DNA of 64,000 nucleotides. Origin: Durusdinium trenchii. Its lineage: Eukaryota > Sar > Dinophyceae > Suessiales > Symbiodiniaceae. Position 1 is the stretch's first letter; each line of letters opens with the position of its first letter. The position numbers and the translations under genes are program-made. Below the pieces are notes generated by a model, which ran no database searches, was not told the DNA's origin, and worked only from the letters and a program-made list of their open reading frames with translations. The DNA lies in assembly GCA_963970005.1 (NCBI GenBank), contig CAXAMN010000001.1, positions 4,295,324 through 4,359,323 on the forward strand. Reading direction: 5' to 3'. This document shows positions 22,143-33,400 of the stretch, piece by piece.

Positions 22143-22495
22143 TGCCTATTACGTATGGTGGATGGAGAGTTGTTGCTTTGCAACTCACAAATGAATTTGT
22201 CCAATACCAGGACCTTCCGCTTGCCTGGTGGTTTTTGGACACCTCCTAACCTCCAAGAGGCTATTTATAGACACCAAGAGGTGTGGGTCCTGGTAGTTTG
22301 GAGTCCTTGTTGTTTGCCAACATCAAGGGCTATGTCCGGGGCTGGGCGAAACATGTGTCCACCTATGGGGAGCAGATGCAACTGATGCTTCCGAGGAGCG
22401 AAAACGCCTGACCCAATCTCAGTCTGACCTCTACACCTCCCATTAAAGATCCGGGTGTCCCACCACAATTACTTAGCTAGCTATACCATGCTATA

Positions 22496-22579
22496 CCCAT
22501 GGGACTGCCATATATGCCTCCATTGACCCCCAAAACCACCCCTGGCCTGATCGGCAGTCCTATGGCAGTCCCAAACGGG
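22496..22579 (+). mobile_element. Palindromic 84-bp element, GGGACTGCCATA inverted ends
   Basis: Left CCCATGGGACTGCCATA and right TATGGCAGTCCCAAACGGG form a 13-bp exact inverted repeat (TGGGACTGCCATA) with variable outermost bases. The interior is C-rich. A related copy lies at 20495-20585. Non-coding, MITE-like. Confidence 0.6.
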
Positions 22580-22735
22580 TCGTGTCTGGGATATATGAAT
22601 ACTGCAAACGTTTCAAACGATGCGAGCCAACATGAGGATGTCGGAGGATGGCTCTTTCCCTGCGGCCGAGCCCAAAATAACCTCCCTCCCGCTCCCGCTC
22701 CTGACTCGGGCTCGGTGGGCAGCTCGAGGGTCCAG

Positions 22736-22850
22736 GGCTGCTCGGAGGGAGGCTCACGTGCTGTGTGGCGTCCGGTGTGGGGTGCAATGCGTTGGGGCTG
22801 TCCTGGACTGCGCTGCAGCTCTCATCTGCCTGAAAAAGGTGGAGAACAAG
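22736..22850 (+). CDS. Well-bounded internal exon, unknown protein
   Basis: Acceptor GGGTCCAG|G and a strong donor AACAAG|GTAAGC enclose 115 nt with one continuous frame (phase 2 in, phase 0 out). It reads AARREAHVLCGVRCGVQC, VGAVLDCAAALICLKK and VENK. The peptide is Cys- and Ala-rich with a hydrophobic middle, as in a helical membrane or membrane-proximal segment. Neither neighbouring exon could be recognised. A longer plus-strand frame (22499-23233) overlaps it in another phase but runs through a palindromic element, so I prefer the exon. No family recognised. Confidence 0.45.
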
Positions 22851-23399
22851 GTAAGCTGGGCCGTTCAGCTGGGGGGGTTGGCTCGCTGAGGAGAGAACAA
22901 AAACCATGCCCCCAATATATGGGACATCAGGGACATCCATTTTCTTGTCTTTGGAAATCATGTGGTCCTACAATTCCTTTGGAGGTCCTACCAACTGCTT
23001 CCGGAAGTAAAGATCTGTTTGCATTGATCTACAGCAATAATTATCAATTCCAAAGGAAAAGTAGACGAGTTCCTGTAATTAGGGCACCCAAATCTCTCAG
23101 GGTCAACCGTCAACCCTTCACTTCGAGACCCAGGCATGGAAACGAGCTCGTGGGCAAGGTTCCCCGAAAAACGGAAGCAACTGTAGACTGTTCTCCCACT
23201 GAAAAATCCACAGGGTTTCCTACCCAACACTAGGGAAACAAGATTCCACGCCGCGTTCCAAGCCAAGCACCGTGTTCCGGCACAGAAAAAAGGGGGCACC
23301 GTCCCAAACGCCACGTGAATGGTTCTGTCGTGTTGGGTCGACGTGTTCACCGTGTTCGGTCGACCCTTCCGCACGAGAAAAGGGTCGCTTTGAATCCAC

Positions 23400-24010
23400 T
23401 TATATAATCAGATATAATATAAAGGAGGAGATAGACAATTGACACATCACACATATATATCTATCAATGTACACAGTATATATATATATATTATGTTATG
23501 TAATAGTTATCCAGTTTCTAACTCCTATATATATATATATCATATCATATCTAACCTCCTTCCACCCAGTGGACGTGCGAATGCTTCCGACTCTTCATGA
23601 ATGCTTCAGTGGAGAACTCAACATAGCTGAGTTGCCCCAACCCCCAAGACCATCCATGTATGGAATAGTTCCATACATTTATACACCCCATGTATGACCC
23701 TAACTGTAACTATTCCATACCTGGATGGTCTGCGTTTAGCTGTTCACAAAAATGTTTATGCACAAAACCGGTGACCTAAAGCTGCATGCCAATTAAGAAC
23801 AAACCAACGCTATGACCCACCAGGGGCGGTGAATGAACACCCCTTAAATCCCCTTAATGTCTCATAGGGCCTGTTAATAGACACCTGCGGAGGCCCTGGT
23901 ATGGATCTACATACATTTGGGGGTCATTGGAGGCCCTAGAGGGTGCGGTCGTTTTTTCCTCTCCTGGGTTTCGGTGGATCCTGGATGCGGTTTGCTGAGT
24001 TGGAAAGAGG
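23400..24010. other. AT-rich non-coding stretch with a palindromic element
   Basis: TA-rich runs (23453-23555) are followed by a palindromic element at 23646-23732. Nothing coding is supported. Confidence 0.4.
23646..23732. mobile_element. Palindromic element, GACCATCCATGTATGGAATAG ends
   Basis: AGACCATCCATGTATGGAAT on the left is mirrored by ATTCCATACCTGGATGGTCT on the right, 86 bp in all. Member of the TCCATGTATGGA group also seen at 8239, 52797 (one end only), 54257 and 62927. Confidence 0.6.
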
Positions 24011-24479
24011 AGCTTGGTTCAATCAAGAAGCTTCACTGTACTTGCCAGGTTCATAGACTTCCGGCTCCCCAAGGAGAATGAAGTCCGTCTTGGCCTGAAA
24101 AAAAAACAGCGCTCAACGGAGAGCCCGGAGAGGGGGATGGGCGATCTAGTGGATCTGCGATCCAGCCCCGGCAAGCAAATCGCAACGCTCAAGTGGAATG
24201 CTGTCATATGAGTCCTTGGTGCGTGTTACTTTTTATATGGGGAGACTTCCCGGTTCGAGTCCCTGGAAGGTTCGGGAAATAGACCAGTCGCGGCCGCAGT
24301 CTCCCTCTTTAAACAAGACACCAAATTACAGAAAAAGGTCAACTGACTACTATATAGGCTATAGATGGCTATAGGCCTTCAAAGAACAAGGCCTCTGATC
24401 TCTCGAACGCTCCACACGCCTTCGCATCCACTCTTTGGGAACCAGCAACATCCTGGTCATGGCAGGATCTCTTGGACCG

Positions 24480-24543
24480 ACCAAGAGAGGTCTGTGACCG
24501 TAAATATTGGGATAGTCTATAGGGCCCTTCAACCTCTGTTGGT
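24480..24543. mobile_element. 64-bp element, ACCAAGAGAGGT inverted ends, copy 1
   Basis: ACCAAGAGAGGTC at the left and AACCTCTGTTGGT at the right are inverted repeats with few mismatches. The right half (GGGATAG.CTA...CCTTCAACCTCTGTTGGT) recurs at 54481-54601. Confidence 0.5.
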
Positions 24544-24589
24544 ACTTGAAAGGTCAAGCGACCTATGCCGTTGGGGGCATCCAGGTGGG

Positions 24590-24774
24590 TCACGACCCAT
24601 CCCCAGGGTCCGCGGTCCGCCCTCTGCTGTCCGCATCGCCTTCCGCATCCTCCGGAAACAGGTCATCAAGCCCTGGCCGTCGTCCACGTCCAGGAAGGTG
24701 CTTCGCACCACCTCCGTGTGTTCGATGGAGTTCGGATGGAGTGACAGTCGGACGTCCGTCATGGGATGGACCAT
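24590..24774 (-). CDS. Possible coding exon, frame unresolved
   Basis: A GC-rich stretch whose minus strand has two protein-like frames: MTDVRLSLHPNSIEHTEVV / DVDDGQGLMTCFRRMRKA and GLDDLFPEDAEGDADSRG. No clear splice site singles one out. It sits among AT-richer repeats, and base composition alone suggests an exon. Function unknown. Confidence 0.25.
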
Positions 24775-26098
24775 ATATCACATTGGTGTGAATCGATGGG
24801 GAAATTCATGATCCTGCACCAATTCTGCGGGATGTAACATCCCAATTCAGCTTTTGGGCGGGATGTGGCCCGCCTAACTGAACGGATCATTCCATTGGGA
24901 TGCACTACGCACAAATGTTTCCACGTGCGCAAAAACATGACGCCCTGCGCCTGCGACTAAAGACTTACACCGTGCATGTGTGCAAGACACTCTTGCCGGT
25001 GTGCAGTATTGCGCGGGAAGATTCAGGTGCTTGAATAGCCGATACCGTTTTAGAGCCAATAATGTTTCCTTTGACATGGACATGATCGTAAATTCATTGC
25101 TGGATTGACGATCCTTGTGTCATGTACTTTGCTAAGCATCACCTGGTATCACCTGCCCCACTCTCTGTTTATGGAATTCCTCTCAGGAATTCCACGACTC
25201 TGTCGTTTCCTTTGTGACCATTCGTCGGTTCCCATGCCAACCCCACGTATACCATCGTCACACGGTGCGTCGGCCGAGGCACTACATTGCACTGGCTGTC
25301 TTCGTCCATGTTGTGGGTCCTGTCGAGTGGACTTCGGTGGAGCCAAAACCACCGAGATGAAATTGCTCGCGTGAGAGGCCGGAAGTCCGCCATCCCTGGC
25401 AGTCCAAAACACAAAGTCCAATGTACATACCAGGGCCCCGATGTTCGGGGTGTCTTTGTAGCCCCTGAAAACAGCGGTGAATAAAGGGGTGTCCATTTAC
25501 CACCTCTCGTGGGTCCTGCTAGAAACTGAACATCCATGTTTGTTCAGGTAAATAGAACATCCTCTTCTGCAGATCCCTAAACCTGCAAACCCCCTTAAAA
25601 AATGTGCTGTCGAACAGGTCGAGGGACTACGTGCAGGTCCACGCTTATTTCGGCGCATCTGGATGCACCTCAGAAGGTTTTCGGGGATGAGACTACTTGG
25701 AGCGGCTGTGAATCCTTGCACCCAGGCACCCTGGTTGACGCCGCCCCTAGGAATCTAGACCTTAACAAGATGGAGGGTCACCCCTACTATGGATGGGTCC
25801 AAGGAGTCCTTGAGTTATGGCTGAACAGATTTGGGTTGGCAGGGAGGTGCACCGAAACCATGGACCCTGGGGTTTGGACCCACCGTGTTCTTTTGTCAAC
25901 ATCTTGGGGGTGGATTTCAGGGATGTCCAGGAAAACTTCCAGAAACGGAGCAACTTCTAGAGCGGCCGCCGGTTCGCTGCAGCAAAAAATTGGTCCCTTT
26001 CACGGCAGCTTGGGGCAAAATCCCCGTATATTGATCCATGGGGAAAGGACAACACACATGATTGAACCTCCCGACTGTTCCTTGGATATCAACACCCC

Positions 26099-26182
26099 AG
26101 CGTTTTACCAGGTATGTTACCTGTTATAATGACACCCGGTAGCGTTTTACCAGGTATGTTACCTGTTATAATGGCACCCGGT
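26099..26182 (+). repeat. Near-perfect 42-bp tandem duplication
   Basis: AGCGTTTTACCAGGTATGTT followed by ACCTGTTATAATG(A/G)CACCCGGT is present twice in a row, at 26099 and 26141, with one substitution visible. Confidence 0.95.
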
Positions 26183-26212
26183 CTCAACGAATACGCATGG
26201 ATAGATCAGATT

Positions 26213-26326
26213 AGGTTCGAGGCCATCGCTAGTAGGTTGGAAGCCATCGCTACTAGGTTCCTTTTGCTAGTCGGTTGGAGGCCATCCCCGGTTGCTAAAT
26301 GTTGCTAATAGATTGGAGATCATCCA
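26213..26326 (+). repeat. GGTTGGA(G/A)GCCATCGCTA repeats
   Basis: Three to four imperfect units of GG(T)TGGAxGCCATC(G/C)C followed by TA(C/G)TAGG. One unit matches, in inverted sense, CCTACTAGCGATGGCCTCCAACC at 18421. The CTACTAGG word is shared with the 40-bp array at 12079. Confidence 0.5.
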
Positions 26327-26701
26327 CACCAGTTGGCGTGCACACATCGTACCAATTCAGGGACCACCTCCCCGCGCGTCGGAGGCTCCTAGACTCGAAG
26401 GCCTGGAGATAGGAGACACGGTTTCAGTGGCAAAAAAACGATGTTCCACGAAGATGTTGAAGTGAAAGTAGAACTGGACAACTTGTTTTAACATGTTTTT
26501 GTTGAACATGTTGAGAACATGTTGAAGTAAAAGTAGAACTGCACCAGGAGTCACAAAAGGATTGTTTTGTTTGTACACTAAGTGAGTGGATGTGACAGGG
26601 GCACCCGCAAAAACCTCTATGGATCGCACCCCGACATGGAACCGCTGATGAGGCTCCTTCTGCTTTTGCTCGTATCATGTGTTGTATTATTATGGTTTAT
26701 T

Positions 26702-26793
26702 CCCTAAGGATCCAAGTACCCTCTGAGAAGGTGTTCGGGGTGGGTGCCAGGAGGGTCCGAGTACCTTTTGAGGAGGTACTTGGATCCCTAGGG
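26702..26793. mobile_element. CCCTA-family element with ATT target duplication
   Basis: Left CCCTAAGGATCCAAGTACC and right GGTACTTGGATCCCTAGGG form a 19-bp inverted repeat with one mismatch or indel. ATT lies outside both ends (26699-26701, 26794-26796). The interior is GGGTGGGTGCCAGGAGGGTCC, the reverse of the CCTCCTGGCACCCAC interior at 44131. Confidence 0.8.
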
Positions 26794-27377
26794 ATTGTTT
26801 ATTGTTACCTTTTCTTTTGGGGTGGGGGCTCCGTGGGAGCACAATTAACTTCGTCTGCACTCTACCTGTAGTATGCATTCGGCATAAACCATGATCTCGA
26901 GACTATGCCTGGTCTAGAAATCAAAAACACATGTTATATATATAAACACATATATGAGGAACGGTGTAGATTACATTAGATAAACTACTGATGACAGAGT
27001 AGTTCTAAATAAGCAAACAAAAATAAGTGCAAGTGGTATAGGCTTGACTTGTTTTAAATAATACATCATTAATCATCATTAGCAGTTGGTGGTGGTCGAA
27101 AGATGGAGTTAAATTACTTTGCCCATACCCGTGTCAGGGTTTGCAACACTCTAGGTCATTCGACAATGAAGGATGCAGGCAATGGAGCGAATGAGCTGAC
27201 TGTTGATGGTGGCTGGCGCTGTTGAAGTTTCAGGTGAGGCTGCTGGCTTCCGAGCCCACTTTACAAAATAGTCCTAAACTGCAACAGGACCAACATTGCA
27301 TTCTACAACAGAATGATGAAGCAAACAAGGGATTGAGATGTTAAAGTTGTTTTGATGATTATATGAGTATTCCAGGA

Positions 27378-27466
27378 CCTTCAAAGTAACCTCTTTGGAG
27401 TCTCTAAGTGGCCTCTTAAGGCTCTAGATGACCTCATTCTGAGATCTCAAAAGGTCGCTTTGAAGG
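27378..27466. mobile_element. 89-bp element, CCTTCAAAG..ACCT inverted ends
   Basis: CCTTCAAAGTAACCT at the left pairs with AGGTCGCTTTGAAGG at the right (two mismatches in 15). The left arm, extended to CTCTTTGGAGTCTCTAAGT, recurs in reverse complement at 11442-11478, where only one arm is present. Confidence 0.55.
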
Positions 27467-27776
27467 GAACCCTTTGATAGACAATAGTAGACAAAGTTAA
27501 GATGATCAGAGATTTGACATGCACAATTAAAGTTGCAATACAAAAGCCATGTAGTGTTTTTAAAGGAAGGGCACATCACATGACAATTAGGACAATGAAG
27601 ATTGCATCTTTAGCGGGAATGGTGAGGAGCTCATTAGATGTACAACAGCAGGGTCTGTAGAACCAGCTAAATGTTTACAGTAATTCATAAAATTATAAAG
27701 GTGAACTGAGCAACCACACATGTACTTTGTCGTGTGTGGAAGCCCATGCACACATGCATGAATGCATACAAATAAA

Positions 27777-27870
27777 CCCTAGGGCTCCAACTACCTCCTG
27801 AGAAGGTGGTTGGGGTGGGTTCCAGGGGGGTAACCACCTTCTGGTAACCACCTTCTGGGGATCTGGTGAG
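27777..27870. mobile_element. CCCTA-family element, right end lost
   Basis: CCCTAGGGCTCCAACTACCTCC at the left is the intact family end, close to 44131. The interior GGTGGGTTCCAGGGGGG is typical, but the expected GGAGCCCTAGGG right end is absent. A short duplicated GGTAACCACCTTCTGG takes its place. Confidence 0.5.
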
Positions 27871-27909
27871 CCCGAGCGAAATGTGAGATACACAAGGTTC
27901 AAACTGATC

Positions 27910-28226
27910 AATCCAGTGAGGATTGAAGAAAACTTGAAGTTCCTGGAGCCTCTGGACAGTTGGTGAACATGGCAACCAGTTGGAGCTTAGACCCTGGAGC
28001 GATGCTGCATATGATGCTGCAGATGCCAATTGTTGTAGATGATATTGAAATTGTGACAATTCAGGCCAAGTGACCTGTGGTCCAAGTGACACCTTCGGCC
28101 CAATGCATATACAACCCGGCCGAACTTGGAGCTGACATGGTGAACATTCAGGTCCAAGTCGAAAACCTCCTTTGAACCATCAGCTGCGATGTGGAGCCTT
28201 GTTGTGAAGCTCCCCAAGTGCAGCAC
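27910..28226 (-). pseudogene. Frame-broken coding remnant
   Basis: From 28226 downwards one frame reads MLHLGSFTTRLHIAADGSK, EVFDLDLNVHHVSSKFGR and VVYALG. A different frame then takes over with KVSLGPQVTWPELSQFQYHL, QQLASAASYAASLQGL and VQRLQELQVFFNPHW. The switch happens around 28095-28110, where no intron of believable length fits (24 nt between the best GT and AG). Both halves have the amphipathic composition of real protein. It could be a frameshifted gene copy or a sequencing error in a homopolymer-poor stretch; a chance pair of frames is the alternative. No family recognised. Confidence 0.35.
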
Positions 28227-29973
28227 CGAGACTTACTTAGATCTGAGATACCCGATGGGTGAGCGATGAATCACTGAGTCCTACTCGTGTGAAGGACTGT
28301 TCATTTTGTGTCCAATGTTTTTGAAGGAGTAAGTGGCTGTTGAGGGAATCCAGCAACATAGGATACCTAGTTCTTTGCAAACATAACCGCTTTCCGTCCC
28401 ACTAACCAACATGGAAGTGAGACCATCATCATTCCGTCGAAAAGGACAACTTCAAGGTCGACCCTTCTTGATTGACCAAACTGAACCAGCAACGGTGAAG
28501 TACCAGTTTGACCAAACAGGCGGCTGGCATTTCACCAACCTTCCAGGCTTTACCGTGTTGCCCTTCCAGCCAGCGGGGTTTCGGAAGAAACATCGAAGTG
28601 AATCATCAGGCACCCGGGTGGGTGGATATGATCATACTTAAAGTATCGGATCTTAATGGGTCTTAGCGAGATTCACCGTTTCCTCCAACATGAGATGGCT
28701 TCTGTTGAAGTTCCCCACATGTTGGCTTGGTCAACCTGAACAAGAACGAACAATTTGTACAAGCAACAAACAAAAAAAAAGGGCCACTTCAACAATAATG
28801 TGAAAAATATGAAATATATAGATCAATCATGATCAATCAACAATAGGACACAAAAGACACACGGGGTTCTGCGGTTGATCTGGAACTCAGTCTGGACACC
28901 GAGGGTCTCCAAATCGGGAATCTGACACCAACCAGTCTGGACCGGTCACACGGCCCTCGGTCAAGGCCCTGGGAACTCGGATTGAGGACGTAGCGACTCG
29001 ATCGACTCACCACACAACGACCGGTCGAACCGGGACGTCATTGGGTCCGGCACCGGTCGTGGACCATGTTCCGCGTTCCGCGCAGTGTGTCTGGTCATCC
29101 ATGTGGTCCTCTCCATCTTCGCACGTGACGTCGGTTCGCCCAGGTGCTCCTTTTCCAGTTCTTTCAAGCTCTATAGCTCCACGGTTCGCTCCAGTCGTGT
29201 GACCCCAAGCTCCGAACCTCCCGTGCCCTGCCGTGCCTGTGAGTTCTGCGCCATGAGACTCACCGCCACCATGGGAGACCCGTGCCGGTCCAGACCGTGG
29301 GCCGTTGGTGCAACGAAAACATACAATTAGAATTGTGTTGAAATAAGCATTGATATATTATAACATAGACGTTCTATGAATATGGGAATATTGCCTTTCT
29401 ATATTGTGAGAAATTGTGAGACATGATATACCTATAAATTGAATACTGTATGTTAGTTGTAACGTTCCGATTTTATTCATTCATGTTGAACACTTGACAA
29501 GTTGCTCAAGTGGCTGAAGAGTTTTTGATATGTTTAATTGGCTGCACTTTGCTCTTTTCAAGTCCAGCAAGTGACCAGTGGGCTCAGGTAATTCGGGTTG
29601 CACTTGGAAGCAAAACCGGCGTGCCGAGATCGATTCATAGATTGCAAATCTGGAACCAAAAGAAACCACCCAGAATTCTTCGGCTCAGAGCTTGCTTAAT
29701 TCATCAATTTAAGTCCTTAGAGCTTGCTTTTTGTTCAGTGAATTTGTTGCTACCGGTGGCCCGGTCGTCCTCCGACTTTCAGTCGCCCCCCCGTCCTGGT
29801 CATCGAGAAGTGTTCTCATCAGGAGTGGATGTAAAAACACAAACCAATAGACCGAATGGAATTTGGAGCACGTGGAACATCAAAAGCAAGGATTCAAAAG
29901 GAACAATGGTTGCGGCTGGGGGTCAATGTTCGGTGGAATTGGTGGAAAGTACAGCCCTGACTTTCCAAAAGTA

Positions 29974-30088
29974 CCCAGACCCTCATGGACCCTCATATGG
30001 AGGGGGGAGACCCTCATATGGAGGGGTCTGGGGTCTCAAATTCCTACAGTAGGGTTTGAGGGACCAAGGGCTGTTTGGAGCGTCTGGG
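29974..30088 (+). mobile_element. CCCAGACGCTC-family element, divergent copy
   Basis: It begins CCCAGACCCTC (one mismatch) and ends GAGCGTCTGGG. The interior keeps the tandem GACCCTCATATGGAGGGG blocks and the CTCAAA...TTTGAGGG arms. Flanks TA and TG do not match, consistent with age. Confidence 0.6.
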
Positions 30089-31261
30089 TGCGCTAAGAAA
30101 ACAGTGTGTGTTGACTCAAAAACATCTCCTGAGCTCTCCTCATGTCACCCACTGCAAGAGCGTGTGGAGTCTGAGCTCCACACCCGTCATTGACTGGTTA
30201 TGTCTGGTTGGTGGCTTCAACTCATGAACGGACAATATGAATCGCTGGGTCGTGGGTTCCAATACGATTGAATCACAAGTGAACGTTGATCATGGTTGAT
30301 CATTCAACATCTCTGACACCACCACCCATTCCAACCCTAACCCCCAAACCATTCCAACACATCCGCCCCTCATCCAAACCCCATCCAAACCGCGTGTTTT
30401 TCACAAAAAAGATCTGAGTTTCCCGGCACGGTGGCCCCGATGCGGCGGTATTGGTTCAAGTGCTCCGGGAAGCTGCGCGGCGGCCTGGTGACTCACCGGT
30501 GGTTGCGAAGCAATCGACTTCTTGACCCCCATGCCTCTGCAGTGTGTTGTCGCATGTCCGGTCGGTTCCACGAACGCACGCGTTGGCGACAGAGTTGGGA
30601 TATCTACGTATTCTACACCAACCTGAAGATTGAACGCAACACCTACCATACACGGCTTAAAACGCAACTACAACAAAGTTTGCGACCCATCCCGGTCCCA
30701 CATGGTCAATTGCCGCAAAGTGATGCAAACTGCCTCTGGCCATTTTATGAACCGCAAGAAGTGCACGAAACATTTGTGTGAATGCGTTTGCAAGCTGAAG
30801 CGACAGCGAGAGCTGAATACGGTGTAAAAGATGCCAGTTTTACGCTCTTTCACGAACCGTCCCCACGCTAGATTGAGAGCCCGGGACTGTGCAACGAAAT
30901 CCATTCGGCGCAAGAGTATCCCACACATTATACAAACATGCGTTATCAGGCCAAAACGGACAAATTGAAGCATATATGTCGGCACTAATACTAACACCAT
31001 TAGAGACTCCGTTCATATTCCCACTACAAAATAGGCCACAGGCCACTTGGGAGCATGAAGTTGCTGTGGTGTTCCAGTCGTGTTCTTCCTTTAACCCTGT
31101 TCGAATGAACACCAAGTGCGCATTGGATGTTGGGCCCCAAACTCAAAACTATCATGGTCGGACTTCAAGATTGAGGCAAGTGCGGAAAGTGGGGTGACAG
31201 AACATGAGCAATTTGCCGACTTAGACAGCGAAGAGCCAATCTCGATGTTGATCTAGCATGA

Positions 31262-31680
31262 TCACACGGCGCGATCACTTTCACGGGGGCGATCCGCTGA
31301 ATCAGCGAAGCGCTTGACGATAGATACAAACCCATCAGGCGTCTGCACATTCTTACCCTGCTTACCCTGCCAGATAGCCGAAGATTTGATCTATATCCTC
31401 GTGGCTATGCCCCGACCTGGGATTCCTCAGGCTTGCGCCCTGGTTCTCGAGAATGGAGACAGATAAGCCCATGCCTAGCTTCATCATTTCAACGATTCCA
31501 AACTCTTCATTTCCTTCATATTTCCGAAATTCTTCCAACTGAATGTTCCAGTCCGTGACTGACTTCATCAATTCTTCGCCGGCAGCGACTGAATACTTCA
31601 TGCCTTCTTGCTGCTCTTCTTCGGGAAGATTGGACGTCGGAGCAAGCCAAACCCAAGTATAACTCTGTATCTCTGTATAA
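31262..31680 (-). pseudogene. Frameshifted GH(S)HEDIDQ-family gene fragment (DUF7869-like)
   Basis: The frame above 31362 reads EEQQEGMKYSVAAGEELMKS, VTDWNIQLEEFRKYEGNEEF, GIVEMMKLGMGLSV and GHSHEDIDQIFGYLA. The motif (V)GH(T/S)HEDIDQ is the hallmark of a large family often labelled DUF7869, which is linked to transposable elements and expanded in dinoflagellates. Just after FGYLA the frame hits TAA. One base over, the sequence continues as GKQGKNVQTPDGFVSIV and KRFADSADRPRESDRAV before a stop at 31262. A single-base frameshift at about 31357-31362 joins the two. A 27-nt GTAAGC...GTGCAG intron would be unusually short. It is probably a decayed copy, although an assembly error is possible. Confidence 0.5.
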
Positions 31681-33039
31681 TATATATTATATGTTTTAGT
31701 TATATAACACATATATATATATATTTGTATCGTGTGTATCTATATGTAGGGTTGAACCTGTGGGTCTTGGGGGGAGTACCCTATATAATATATAGATATA
31801 GACAGATGATATGCATTGATATGCAAGGACCCTGGGTTCCAAGGCTCGCGTGACAAGATCCATCAAGTGATATCGAACGAACTCTTCACATCGATCTGTC
31901 CCAGCTCTGAAAAAACAGAGCCGACCAAAACGGAACTCCAAGGATAAATTCCCTGAAACAACCACGGTTTCGTGGAACGGCCATTTGCAAGACCACTCTT
32001 TCTGAGGGCTTCGGCTCACCATGCTTTTTTGAGGGAGTTGTTTTTGGCACAAACCGCTCCAAATTGGAAACTTCCAAAACTCAACCGCAGTCATGCGCAT
32101 TCATTCCATGCGCTTTTGCAACATGCCGCGCCGCGGTGGACCGCGGTGGACCGCCATGGTTTTTCCGCGCGCTTATTTGGAATGACCTTCACTGCCGCGC
32201 TCCAAATCCGCAGGAGGTGTGGCTCCTTCCAGGCCTCTTCAGCTGGGAGCGGAAGCTCGGCAAGTAGACGAGGCCCAGCCGCAGCCATGCCTCGCGCTCA
32301 AAGCGCGAAGGTTCTTCAGCCCCAAAGGGTTCTTCGCCGGGATCGTGTGTTGAGATCCAACCAAAACGAAGAATGGGTTCAATCATGCCAAATCAAGGTT
32401 GAACGTTATATCATGTTATATATAACGTTATATGTATAAACATGTTTGAAACCACTGCCCAAAGGTAGATGCTCCGAATCTTCCGTGCATTCTTTCGGGG
32501 ACCCAAACGAACCAAAGACCAATCTGCTGGTAAAAATGGGCTGGCATCAATGATTGAAATGCCTCCACAAGCAGCGAGTATGTTCGATGCTAATCTTTCC
32601 ATACTTGATTCGCTACAGTATGCTACAGTTCTCCAAGAGTGCGAAAATCATATAGCTGAGCCAGGCAGTTCTGGACCGGTAGATAGTAAAACATCTCATG
32701 GGAGACCAACTCCGACTTCTCCTCCTCCACTATAGGACTCCCCTGTATCTTGGATCGATCGGATGGCAAACGGTGGCCATTGACATTGTCATCTTCAGAA
32801 CTGGACTCAGATGTTCCACATTTTGAAGATACGAAAAACGTGAGTGGATCATGACAAGTTCCCTATCCATTTGGGAGGTGTACGTGACTCAAGCGGATCA
32901 TGTTAAGCTTCACTGTACCTGCCTTCGGTCACCCAGTCGAAGGAGGCCATCTCTGAAGTACTTCCTTTCCGATAATATGCAAAAGCCTATTACTCCAAGG
33001 CTACATAAGAAGTGTCCGACACATCCATCTTAAAGAGGG

Positions 33040-33400
33040 AAGGGCTTTGGAGGGTGTGAGCTTCGAGTCGATTGAAGGATCGAGTCGTGGCCATTTTGGG
33101 CCATGCTGTTCACCCATCTCTCCATCTCCACGTGTTCTCTCCAACCCCCGGGGCACCAAATGCTCTGCATCGATGGAGATCGCACTCTCGCTCGTTGCAT
33201 CGTCGAAGTGCCGGAGCACATCCTGCATGGCTCGGACACGACCCTGCACCCGAATCCGGAAGGCATCGGTGTGTCCTCATAGACGAGCTGCACAAAGGCC
33301 GCGCAGCGAAAGGACACCGGGTGCAGAGTGCACACACGGGCAATGGCCTCGCGTTTGTAGAGAAAAACTGGGACAGTTGGCTTTTCGCATGACAGGGGTG
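33040..33400 (-). pseudogene. Coding-like segment with a frame change at an AC-repeat
   Basis: From about 33355 the minus strand reads REAIARVCTLHP and VSFRCAAFVQLVYED. After GGACACACC the better frame switches to DAFRIRVQGRVRAMQDVL and RHFDDATSESAISIDAEHLV. The switch point lies in ACACAC, a slippage-prone run. Alternatively TCGGGTGCAG|G is an acceptor that starts a separate exon. The combined peptide looks globular and charged; no family recognised. Confidence 0.35.

Noticed and set aside
22499-23233. 244-codon open frame as a gene
   Set aside because: It starts within a palindromic element and overlaps a well-bounded exon in another phase; GC-rich composition makes long frames common here.
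24225-24290. tRNA T-arm-like GGTTCGAGTCCC
   Set aside because: The five bases before and after TTCGAGT do not pair, and no acceptor stem or anticodon arm can be drawn.
30310-30400. Telomere-like CCCTAA/ACCCC repeat
   Set aside because: C-rich but irregular: AACCCTAACCCCC occurs once, with no tandem array.
33085-33105. Possible relict of the dinoflagellate spliced leader (CCATTTTGG core)
   Set aside because: The plus strand has GTGGCCATTTTGGGCCATG, but bases on both sides of CCATTTTGG differ from the leader as I remember it, and the stretch lies within a coding-like minus-strand frame.
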